From a virus: 52,875 bases of DNA. Shown here in pieces: positions 41,801 through 49,943 of the stretch; within the stretch, counting starts at the first letter, position 1; every line of letters starts with the position of its first letter. The stretch covers positions 1 through 52,875 of IMG/VR virus record IMGVR_UViG_3300008113_000146; one strand, written 5' to 3'. A program made the position numbers and the translations under genes. The notes beneath the pieces are model-generated. The model did not search any database. It was not told where the DNA came from and worked only from the letters and a program-made list of their open reading frames with translations.

Positions 41801-44800
41801 CCTTGCTTGTGAGCGGTGCTAGAAGAACAGATACAAGATCAGGAAGAGCAGTATTCAGTCCAGGTGCACAAAACTATGATCAGATGGGTAGCCGTGCTGG
41901 AAGAAATGCCGTATGGACAAATCCAATACTTGCAGCTGGCAGACCAAATAAAGATGAAGTAGTTGGCCACATATACAGCAATCAATTCTACAGACAGTTT
42001 GGTGGACCAGGCGGAACTGGATCTTCACCTAGAGCTACTGGTGCAGAATTTACAAGACTAACTGGCTTATCTTTACCAGCATCACGCTCAGGATATGCTG
42101 GAACTTATGACATATTGCCAAATCAATTTATGACAATATCTAGATCATTTAATACTAGATTAAATCGTGGTGGAGCAACTGCAGCGGATTGGTTTGCAAG
42201 TCAAAGAAGACCAGAGCATATGCTTTCATTGATGGAGCTTTTAACTTCACAAGGAATTGCTCCAAGACAGGCTGCTGGAATTGCACAAAGAGTTTTAGGT
42301 AGAATTAATACAAACATTGGTAAGTTGCCACCAAATGCAGTATTAAACGAAAGAATGTTTGGAAATATTGTAACAAATAGTACTAGACAAGAGATGATGC
42401 GCCTTAGAGGAATAGGCGAATTAAATCAAAGACAGGCAGCTGCAGCACCAGTTCTTCCTAGAGGAACATACACTCCTGGAGCTTATAGAGGATATAACAG
42501 AAGAAATTCTGGTGGAATGATTAGAAGATATAACAGAGGCGGAATGGTTGGTGGTGTTCAATATTTAAATAACGGTGATGAAGTAAGGCCTACATTGAAT
42601 CAAGGATTTATGGCCAATGCAAGATACTCAAGAAGCAGAATGACAAGCTTTGGCTCAAACGCAAGTATGGGTAGTGGTATGGCTGCACAGATGGGCATAG
42701 GATTAGGTTCAACAGTTGCTGGCTCAATGATAGGCGGAAGCACTGGTCAAGCAATTCAGATAGCTGGTCTTGTAGCTTCATTTATGCCAATTAACAGAAT
42801 CTTTACTGCTATAAAGGGAATTGTATCAAGTGGAAGTGGATTGAGAACAATTGCAGGACTTCTTGGAAGACTTGCTCCGCCAGTTGCTGTTGTTTCAACA
42901 ATTGTTGCTATTGGCGCAGGATTATTAAAGTTTAAGAAGCATCTTGAGGATGTTGGTCAAGCAAATAGAGCAGCATTTGGCCCAACAGAGAAAACACTTC
43001 AAGAGGCTGGTTTAAGCTATACCTCATTCTCTGATAAGCTTAAGGGAATACAAGAGCAGTTAAAGCTTACAAAGGAAACAAATATATCTGCATTCCAGTC
43101 TCTAAATAGAACTGGTGTGAGTGGGCTAACATTAACAATTAAAGAATTAAATGATGCAATTAAAGATGCAAAAGAAAATGCATCAGAAACAGTAGGCAAC
43201 TTTAATAAAGTCAGTGGACGTCAGGATACACTTAAGTTGGCTGCATCATTAAAGCAACAATACATTTCTGCAGGCATGAGCGTAGAGGAAGCTACAAATA
43301 AGATCTATGCTTTGATCAAAGCTTCTAATAAGGGAGCATATGCAATATCAGCAATTACAACTGAGGCGTTTACTGGTATAACAGATAAAGCTTCTGCAGC
43401 ACAATATCAGGTAGAGCTTTTAATTAAAACACTTTCAGACAAGAAGGGCTTTAATGCAGAGGAGCTTTCTGTGGGTATTGATAACATGCTTAACTCATTG
43501 ATCTCATACCAAGAATCTTTGGTCGGAACTAAAGATAAGAATAATGAAGTTATTACTCAAACAAAGGCTGTCCAAATGACCTTAGATAAGATTAAGGGAA
43601 TTAAGGGAAGCAATTTAAAACTTGATGAAAAGACTGTTGATCAAATTAAATCACAGAACCTAGCACTTGGCAGCGTACTTGCTAAAAATGAAACATTGCT
43701 TGGAGTATATGCCAAAGCACAGCTACTAATGAATGGTTTTGGAAGCAAGCTAAATCTTTCTGCAATGGATTCTAATACCGCATCAGATATTGCTAGCGGA
43801 ATGCAAGCATGGGGATCAGCAGCAACTGCTGCAGCTGAAGATACAAAGGGACCATTAAGTTCATTAAATAATAAATATAATGATCTTACTAAATCAATTA
43901 AGAATTCAAACAAGGCTATGAAGAGCCTTTCTGATACAAGCAGTATTGATGCTCAAATAAAGGCTCTTGATAAACTTATTAAGAAGATTAAAGAAGAAAC
44001 TGATGCAAGACTTAAGTCTCTTGATGTTGAACAAAAAAATGCAGATATTCAAAAAGAAATACAAGATGCACAAATGGAATATCAGCAAGCCGTGGCTGTC
44101 GGAGATATGGCAGGCGCAGCACGAGCAAAGCTTAATATGCAAAAGCTTATGGATGATCGTGCAAGAGAACTTGCAAGACAAGCAATTATTGATAAATCAG
44201 ATGCAGAAATAAAAGCAGCTCAGGATAAAAGAGATAGACTTGCAGAGCAGGCCGATAAAGATCAGCTTGCTGCAGGAAGAGCTGGAGTAAACGCAACAAA
44301 CAACGCTGCAGCACAGACAGCGCTTGGAACATTTAGAGCGACTATGGCACAGCTTGTTGCTGGTGAAACAAAAGATACTCTAGCCGCAAAACTAAAAAAT
44401 CCTAAGGCATCTCAAGAAATAGCTGGTGCTGTAGATAGAGCACTTAAGGCTTTAATTGATGCAGGCGGAGCAGCAAAAACAGAAGCAGAAAGAATTAAGA
44501 AGCAGTATGGAATTGATGGAAAGGGTAGCGCAACTGGCGAGTTTAAGCTTCTAACTGAATTAACAAAGCTTACAGGAGACAAGGCTTCAAATGGAGCATT
44601 CTCTGATGCAGTAAGCAAGTTCGTTTCTGCTGTTAATAAATTTGCAAAATCAAATCCACTTGGCGGAGGAACTTCTAAAAATCCATACGCAATGGGAAGA
44701 GTAGCTGGACTTAACCCAGCAGGATGGCAGACACCATTTGGTGGAATTGGAGCAAACAGCGATAGACAGCAAATTAAAAAATATGCTGAGCAACAAGGCT

Positions 44801-45333
44801 TTATGGCTGGAGACCATTTCACTCTTGCATCTGGTAATAAGTCAGACAAAACATACAAAGAATATAAATTTAGAGTGCAAGACGATGGAAACATTATGCT
44901 CATTGATACTAAAATGGGCGGATATGCAATGGGCGGATTAATTGGAAGAAAGAAGTATGCCACAGCTGGACTAATTACTGGACCAGGAACTGGAACATCA
45001 GATAGTATTCCAATTATGGCTTCTAACGGCGAGTATATGTTTAGCGCATTAGCTGTTAAAAATATAGGTCTAGATAACCTTGAATTTTTACATAATCTTG
45101 GTAAAATGGGTATGCCAGCATATAATATTCCGCAAAACTCTAAGTTCTCTGCAGGTATTTATGGTGGAGACTCAAATGGCGGAATGACAGTCGTTAATAA
45201 TATGTCTGTGTATGCACAGCCAGGACAAGATGCAAGAGAAATTGCAAACATTGCAGTTTCAATGATCGAAACAAAGACTGCAAGATCTATAAGACAATCT
45301 GGTTCTACCGTATCGTATGGAGGAAATGCGTAA
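38851..45333 (+). CDS. Tape measure protein (2160 aa)
   Basis: Sets tail length and is ejected with the DNA. The N-terminus is helical (VNKVTASLSKLQQQIIQ). The TP901-type core is clear at about residues 200-400 (SAYGVSFKETISLAADIAATG-like pattern, YLTAMREGGINASEGANALKSAL). A hydrophobic zone near 530-575 and another near 1270-1360 could insert in membrane. Three related turns with NSGGYVYTMNDGN, VPAMLTPGEFVVNREA and IPIMASNGEYMFSALAV recur. A Lys/Gln-rich coiled coil lies near 1680-1810. At about 0.15 nm per residue this predicts a tail of roughly 320 nm. Confidence 0.93.
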   Translation: MADENIVTNIVANADFSGLIADVNKVTASLSKLQQQIIQSDTKLTNQVALINRSFAESLRRTGQFSTHFVTLTSDVEKFGKNLDGGKLKLRDYFRTFQDHTKTSGGLIRELAKQQVALQNAIVQPLGKNAQGLMQYNVHIPQGLNAVKNKAAIARQELQIMNKVIQDGGVQLINWGKNTQWAGRQLTVGLTVPLAAFGKAAADAFRMADAELTRLTKVYGGLAKSSAAELSQIRDEVSATARELSAGYGVSFKETISLAADIAATGKQGNDLLASVKETSRLAVLGEVDRQEAMKATLAIQSAFKQNTEELSQSINFLNAVENQTSTTLNDLVEAIPKAGPVIKGLGGSVQDLALYLTAMREGGINASEGANALKSALASLINPTDVAVAKFKTFGIDLIDVVNSNAGNLTGTLLALQGSLDKLDPLQKQQAIEQLFGKFQFARLNALFENLGKEGSQTLQVLDLMKASTQDLANVADRELKQVTESAAGKYNRAVESLKANLAEIGEEFLKVQTFFIGVTDSIVKFVNNLPGPVKQILTFAGGLTAVIGPLIMLTGVLANFFGYVIKGVSHFRALFRGGEGWKMLTPEILAAEKAGSLVEKTFYSDAKAASVLKTSIEGLIAEFTLLEQKAKSGSISLAPAFSTMAGNPIGIGRQVDPNHPLLSATDTRSMSHLNPVAGMTADEKLRQTIFGVVPGAPKVNQKIGNTPQMYMSGDLPKIPGFTSVGGASTGIVAEEAAKWHAMTGALAMQSQDEIALLKKEVATTGLITAELSASYQALLPSMTMLTQKAAQESAAIVGELQAGKITVDQARSKIIQLNAQVEAMIAESATMIAGQQGRAINLTSVPLLNQPVVNAAGKSNMKELARPGRTRDLLNKIARGLGVKTFGAPYSIETTRPRRMNSGGYVYTMNDGNIVPGPNVNADVVPAMLTPGEFVVNREAAQANLPLLTAINGGGGSNGPGYITGGQIKTLLGMPEEFLRRSLLVSGARRTDTRSGRAVFSPGAQNYDQMGSRAGRNAVWTNPILAAGRPNKDEVVGHIYSNQFYRQFGGPGGTGSSPRATGAEFTRLTGLSLPASRSGYAGTYDILPNQFMTISRSFNTRLNRGGATAADWFASQRRPEHMLSLMELLTSQGIAPRQAAGIAQRVLGRINTNIGKLPPNAVLNERMFGNIVTNSTRQEMMRLRGIGELNQRQAAAAPVLPRGTYTPGAYRGYNRRNSGGMIRRYNRGGMVGGVQYLNNGDEVRPTLNQGFMANARYSRSRMTSFGSNASMGSGMAAQMGIGLGSTVAGSMIGGSTGQAIQIAGLVASFMPINRIFTAIKGIVSSGSGLRTIAGLLGRLAPPVAVVSTIVAIGAGLLKFKKHLEDVGQANRAAFGPTEKTLQEAGLSYTSFSDKLKGIQEQLKLTKETNISAFQSLNRTGVSGLTLTIKELNDAIKDAKENASETVGNFNKVSGRQDTLKLAASLKQQYISAGMSVEEATNKIYALIKASNKGAYAISAITTEAFTGITDKASAAQYQVELLIKTLSDKKGFNAEELSVGIDNMLNSLISYQESLVGTKDKNNEVITQTKAVQMTLDKIKGIKGSNLKLDEKTVDQIKSQNLALGSVLAKNETLLGVYAKAQLLMNGFGSKLNLSAMDSNTASDIASGMQAWGSAATAAAEDTKGPLSSLNNKYNDLTKSIKNSNKAMKSLSDTSSIDAQIKALDKLIKKIKEETDARLKSLDVEQKNADIQKEIQDAQMEYQQAVAVGDMAGAARAKLNMQKLMDDRARELARQAIIDKSDAEIKAAQDKRDRLAEQADKDQLAAGRAGVNATNNAAAQTALGTFRATMAQLVAGETKDTLAAKLKNPKASQEIAGAVDRALKALIDAGGAAKTEAERIKKQYGIDGKGSATGEFKLLTELTKLTGDKASNGAFSDAVSKFVSAVNKFAKSNPLGGGTSKNPYAMGRVAGLNPAGWQTPFGGIGANSDRQQIKKYAEQQGFMAGDHFTLASGNKSDKTYKEYKFRVQDDGNIMLIDTKMGGYAMGGLIGRKKYATAGLITGPGTGTSDSIPIMASNGEYMFSALAVKNIGLDNLEFLHNLGKMGMPAYNIPQNSKFSAGIYGGDSNGGMTVVNNMSVYAQPGQDAREIANIAVSMIETKTARSIRQSGSTVSYGGNA

Positions 45334-45803
45334 TGGCAATAACACTACCTAGAGGCTCTATGCTTTTAATTGAAGCTAAAGATCTACTTGCTACACCTGC
45401 TGGTACTACTGCTACCTGGAATAAGGTTACAGAGCATAACAGAAGAGAGTTTAATTTAGATACACAAAGAATTGAAAAAGTACAAAGAATGTCTAATGGC
45501 ACATTAAGAAAAATGTTTATTGCAGATAAAAAAAGATTTAGCGTTTCTTGGACAATGCTGCCTTCGTATAGAACTTTAACTGTTGATAATAGCTGGGGAG
45601 CAGAAGACCTCAGAGCTTTTTATCACAGTACAGAAGGACAAGGCACATTTAAGATTAGAATTAACTTTGCAAAAACTGGATCAAGTCAAGAGTCTTCTGG
45701 GTACGAGGAGTATACAGTTTCATTTACAGACTGCTCATTTTCAGTTGTTAAGCGTGGCTTGCAACCATTTTGGGATGTCTCTATCGCTTTGGAAGAGGTA
45801 TAA
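45333..45803 (+). CDS. Minor tail protein (156 aa)
   Basis: First gene after the tape measure, in the distal-tail region. Beta-rich: RREFNLDTQRIEKVQRMSNGTLRKMF, KKRFSVSWTMLPSYRTLTVDNSWGAEDL and YTVSFTDCSFSVVKRGLQPFWDVSIALEEV. This pattern resembles small tail tube-like or tail-tip proteins of phages infecting Gram-positive hosts. TAATG overlaps at both ends tie it to its neighbours. Confidence 0.65.
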   Translation: MAITLPRGSMLLIEAKDLLATPAGTTATWNKVTEHNRREFNLDTQRIEKVQRMSNGTLRKMFIADKKRFSVSWTMLPSYRTLTVDNSWGAEDLRAFYHSTEGQGTFKIRINFAKTGSSQESSGYEEYTVSFTDCSFSVVKRGLQPFWDVSIALEEV

Positions 45804-47809
45804 TGATTACCGTACCATCAAGAGTCACAGATATCTTAAAAAACAACGCCAGCGTTAGCTATAATATAGGATGCACATATGACATCAACGTTAACTCTAT
45901 GGTTGATTTTAATTATTCAACAATTACCAGCACAAGCTCATATACAACAATTAATGGACGGCAGCCATTTAAAAAGCTTTTTCCACTAGATACAATTGTT
46001 AAAAACTACAGGCCAACAGGATCTGGAATTAAATATGCAATTGATGGCGACATTGCAGCTGGCACATGGACGGATCCAAAAAATTTAACGTATAATCCAA
46101 AATCAGGAAACAAGTATAGAGTTTATTATCCATCAGCTGACCTTTATTATAAGTATTGGATAACACCAAAGGATACAAATGCTGGAATAACAATTGCCTA
46201 TAAGAATTCAGATGCTTCTGCTAAAAACGTTCTTGCAAATAAAATTGTTATCAAGTTTGAGATTTCTCATGCAACGCCATCTGCATGGACTGTGTTGCTA
46301 GATGGTTCACAGGTAGCCTCTGGCACATCGTCAGCAATTACCAGCTTTACTTCAGCTCCATACGAGGCTGGAATATTAACACTTTATTATAATGGAACTA
46401 CGTGGTCAACAACAGAGTCGTCTTTAAACTTATCTGCTACAAAATCTTTTAATACTATTTCTATGACTGCAACTAACCCAGGCGGGTACATAGGAGTTGT
46501 TGAGGTAGCCCCACATTGGATTCAAGATCTAACACCTTATATGGTATCAATGGATATAAATAAAGAAAGCTCTTCTAGCTCAGAAGACATGTTGCCAGTT
46601 GGCACAGTAACTGCAAATTCATGTGTAATGGATTTAAATGCATATCAAGCAAGTTCAATTAAGTTTAAAACATACACAAAAACTAATACAATATCTGCAG
46701 ATAACATTTACTTATTAAAGGGATCTGAAATTAAGGCATTTATAAAGATGTATGATTCTCAAGGTACAAGCACAGACTCAAATGGAAACTATTTTAAAAT
46801 TAATCAGGGTTTATTTTTAACGGATAGTTGGTCCATATCTGAGTACGGAGATGTTCAACTATTCTCCATGGACTCTGCAAAAATTTTACAAGAAACAATA
46901 TGCCCAGATATTGTCTGTGAAAAATACTCTGCTGCTGCAATTATAAGACACATGCTAGACTCAGTGGGATTTGTTAATTATAATTTTAACTACAAGATGT
47001 CTGGAACCAATATTGTTGATACATCAATAATCTCACCGAACTATTGGTGGAGCGATAGTAACGAAACTGTATGGGGAAATATTCAAGAGCTATGTCGTGA
47101 TGCACAGATTAGTGCAGTTGTTGATGAGAATAATATCCTACAGTTTTACACAAGAGACTATCTATATGACACAAATCGCACATCAGCCTGGGCATTTAGA
47201 AATGAAAAAAGTGGAAACGAATTACCAAATATTATTTCTATGCAAAAGGATATTATACCAACTGCAAACCAAGTTAAGGTAATCTACTATACAACATCAA
47301 TTGCAACATACGAAAACAGTAGCCATAAGATTTGGGATTCTGGAGATACTTGGTTAGCTGCTGCTTCTTTGCAAGGAGATCTGCTTGCAACAAGTGATCC
47401 AGCAACCAACTCTTCAATTAAGCACTATATAACTTTGCAGCCAATTGATTTATACGAAAATGCTATCAATAAAGATGACGTGCTATACAGCTTCTCTGGC
47501 TACCTATTAATTAACTCTGAAATTGTTGAATACGATGCGATACAATATTCTTATAAACAAATAGGTACGTTAACAACAAAAGAGGTAGATATTACAGGAC
47601 CAAGCGATTTGTTAAAATATAAAGGCGACGCATATGTTGAACAAACTTTAGACGGTACATCTTTTGTACCTTCCATGAAGCCAACAGGAAAGTATCGTAT
47701 TAAAACAAGAGGAGCATTGGGAACAAATAAGGTTTCCCATTATGTAAGTTCTGCTGACACATTAGATGGATGGGTTGGAAAAGCAAATATTAGGTGGGCA
47801 ACAAAATGA
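45803..47809 (+). CDS. Distal tail / baseplate protein (668 aa)
   Basis: Start chosen at the ATG at 45803 (MITVPSRVTDILKNNASVSY) in a TAATG overlap; an upstream in-frame start at 45770 lies inside the previous gene. The second half resembles tail-hub proteins: EDMLPVGTVTANSCVMDLNAY, SEYGDVQLFSMDSAKILQETI, AAIIRHMLDSVGFVNYNF and WGNIQELCRDAQISAVVDENNILQFYTRDY. Likely a hub or lysin-like baseplate component. The stop overlaps the next ATG. Confidence 0.7.
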   Translation: MITVPSRVTDILKNNASVSYNIGCTYDINVNSMVDFNYSTITSTSSYTTINGRQPFKKLFPLDTIVKNYRPTGSGIKYAIDGDIAAGTWTDPKNLTYNPKSGNKYRVYYPSADLYYKYWITPKDTNAGITIAYKNSDASAKNVLANKIVIKFEISHATPSAWTVLLDGSQVASGTSSAITSFTSAPYEAGILTLYYNGTTWSTTESSLNLSATKSFNTISMTATNPGGYIGVVEVAPHWIQDLTPYMVSMDINKESSSSSEDMLPVGTVTANSCVMDLNAYQASSIKFKTYTKTNTISADNIYLLKGSEIKAFIKMYDSQGTSTDSNGNYFKINQGLFLTDSWSISEYGDVQLFSMDSAKILQETICPDIVCEKYSAAAIIRHMLDSVGFVNYNFNYKMSGTNIVDTSIISPNYWWSDSNETVWGNIQELCRDAQISAVVDENNILQFYTRDYLYDTNRTSAWAFRNEKSGNELPNIISMQKDIIPTANQVKVIYYTTSIATYENSSHKIWDSGDTWLAAASLQGDLLATSDPATNSSIKHYITLQPIDLYENAINKDDVLYSFSGYLLINSEIVEYDAIQYSYKQIGTLTTKEVDITGPSDLLKYKGDAYVEQTLDGTSFVPSMKPTGKYRIKTRGALGTNKVSHYVSSADTLDGWVGKANIRWATK

Positions 47810-49548
47810 GTCTAACAGTTAATGCGATTGGTTTCGAATTAGATTTTGAATCTACAACAAGCGGTACAGTCGCAATTGTGGCATCTACAGATACAGCCAG
47901 CGTTGTTGTTGGAAGGCTAGCATACCCATTTACTGGAACGCACCAAGAAACTACTGTAAACCTAACATCTGGACAGGGTGTTTACCAAATGCCAAATGTT
48001 GCACAAAACGGAATTTATAGTTTAAGAATAAGACCCTACTCTGGAGCCAACGCAACTGGAACAGCTGGAACATATCAATACTTTACGGTATATGTGCCAG
48101 TACTATCAAATTCTATTATAGGACAAAAAACTACTTCAACTTATCAGTATAATGGTGCAGAAGATGCTGTAACAAAAGCAGCCCTTGCAAAACTATTATC
48201 TGAGTCGGTAGGATACCAGGCATCTCAATCAGACGATGATGATTTAAAAGAAGTAGATACTGGCATAACAATAGGACAAGCAGGCACCGTTTCAAAATCA
48301 TTATTAACTATTAGCAAAAATAATGAGGATCCACAGACTATTTCTATGGCGATAAAAAACACTGGCATGAATATTTCTGGATCATTGCCAGCGTACTATT
48401 CTTTTGGAACAACCATGTTCTTCAAGGCTACGACATCTGAGTCAAAGCAAAGCGGAGGAATGGGATTCTTTGTAAATCAGACGGGCAACACTGGATATTT
48501 CCTTAATATAAGAACAACAGAAACAGCAAGCACCCGTGGAGATACGGAAGTTAAGTTAATTAAAGTTAACAAGGGAAACAATATTAATGTTCCAGATTCT
48601 CAGGTATTAAATACAAATTCACAAATTAAAGGTATTTATGGCCCAGAGTCTTATAAGGTTGATATTAATGTTAAGGTTGAAGCAACTAAGATTAGTTTTA
48701 TTATATTTGTAAATGGTTTTAAGATTACTGCAACTGATACTCAGAAAAGCCCGTCATCTATTAAAAATGATATTCTTTCAAGAACACAGCTGATTGGTCT
48801 ATACTCATCGCTAGGCACAACAAACTTTGACTATGTTTACGCCATGCCAATTTCAAAAGATAAGTATGATAACTCAGAGCTTATGAATATCTATGAAGAT
48901 GATTTTGCGGCGGCTACAAGTTCAATTGCCTATGGAGATCTTTTTATAACTGGATTAGCAAATACAAACACAAGCACTCAAAATCCATTTATTCAAGAGT
49001 TTGGGCCAGTGGCTAGAGAAATCAGAAACATTAATTTCAGATACTCTACTACACCTGCATTCCCTAAATACCCAACAACTGCAGCAAATAAATTTGTTAA
49101 GATATTAGGAACCAACCTATCTTCATTTAATGCTGAGATGTACATATTAAATAATGCTGGAACCTATATACCTTTAAATGGAGATACAAAAACTACCATC
49201 AGCATCCTGGGCAACTCTATTGATCAAAGCAGCCCACTTGAATATATGGACGAAGAGATTAACCAGTATATATCTCAGGAGCCAATTACGTTTAATTCAA
49301 AATGGATTCAAAAATATGATGATGCTAAAAATCTATCAACATGGATTAAGGGCCAGCTTAAAAATCAACAGATTAAAGTTGTGTTAAAGGCATTTGGAAA
49401 TCCATTGATTTCAGTAGGAGACATTATATCAATATCATATCCGTTTAACGATTTGTCAGGAACAGAAAAGTTTTTAGTTACTAATGTAACTCAATCATGG
49501 AATGAAGGGTTAGAAACTACTATAGCAGCTAGATCTATTTATAGTTAA
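47806..49548 (+). CDS. Minor tail protein (580 aa)
   Basis: Start chosen at MSLTVNAIGF (47806) in an ATGA overlap. Beta-rich with a central jelly-roll-like segment (SLPAYYSFGTTMFFKATTSESKQSGGMGFFVNQ, IGLYSSLGTTNFDYVYAMPI) that may bind sugar, and a C-terminal domain (GNPLISVGDIISISYPFNDLSGTEKFLVTNVTQSWNEGLETTIAARSIY) like those of tail-tip proteins. Probably part of the baseplate. Confidence 0.65.
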   Translation: MSLTVNAIGFELDFESTTSGTVAIVASTDTASVVVGRLAYPFTGTHQETTVNLTSGQGVYQMPNVAQNGIYSLRIRPYSGANATGTAGTYQYFTVYVPVLSNSIIGQKTTSTYQYNGAEDAVTKAALAKLLSESVGYQASQSDDDDLKEVDTGITIGQAGTVSKSLLTISKNNEDPQTISMAIKNTGMNISGSLPAYYSFGTTMFFKATTSESKQSGGMGFFVNQTGNTGYFLNIRTTETASTRGDTEVKLIKVNKGNNINVPDSQVLNTNSQIKGIYGPESYKVDINVKVEATKISFIIFVNGFKITATDTQKSPSSIKNDILSRTQLIGLYSSLGTTNFDYVYAMPISKDKYDNSELMNIYEDDFAAATSSIAYGDLFITGLANTNTSTQNPFIQEFGPVAREIRNINFRYSTTPAFPKYPTTAANKFVKILGTNLSSFNAEMYILNNAGTYIPLNGDTKTTISILGNSIDQSSPLEYMDEEINQYISQEPITFNSKWIQKYDDAKNLSTWIKGQLKNQQIKVVLKAFGNPLISVGDIISISYPFNDLSGTEKFLVTNVTQSWNEGLETTIAARSIYS

Positions 49549-49553
49549 CTAAA

Positions 49554-49562
49554 TGGTATAAT
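49554..49562 (+). promoter_or_regulatory. -10 box for leaderless tail gene
   Basis: TGGTATAAT ends 6 bases before the ATG at 49569; the bases between are all A. No ribosome site. Confidence 0.5.
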
Positions 49563-49568
49563 AAAAAA

Positions 49569-49943
49569 ATGAGAGAAAAAATATCATCATCGCAAATCGA
49601 CAAGAACGATACCTTATTCCTGCTTCCTGGAGATAAAGCAATTCAAGATGCAGATCAAAATATTGTAAGAACAATTGATGGCAAGGTATTAGACAAGTTT
49701 AAAGAAGCGTATGGATATTCCTCAATATATGGAAATCAGGATACTGATGTAATCTATATACCGCCAGACGATCCAGGAGTTGGTGGAGAGATTGCAGCCT
49801 TGTTACCACAGCTCGGCGACATATCAATCAAGTCACAAACTGTTAACTACAATACAAATCCACCAACAGTCACTGTGGTCTTAAAAATAAAAAATTCCAC
49901 AGGTAAAACAATTATTGGAATGAAAGGTAAAAAGCCAGCATGA
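49569..49943 (+). CDS. Hypothetical tail-region protein (124 aa)
   Basis: Unrecognised 124-residue protein. N-terminal LPGDKAIQDADQNIVRTIDGKVLDKFKEAYG followed by IPPDDPGVGGEIAALLPQLGDISI and a beta C-terminus (NPPTVTVVLKIKNSTGKTIIGMKGKKPA). Position points to a small tail-tip or fibre-linked protein. The stop overlaps the next start in ATGA. Confidence 0.6.
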   Translation: MREKISSSQIDKNDTLFLLPGDKAIQDADQNIVRTIDGKVLDKFKEAYGYSSIYGNQDTDVIYIPPDDPGVGGEIAALLPQLGDISIKSQTVNYNTNPPTVTVVLKIKNSTGKTIIGMKGKKPA

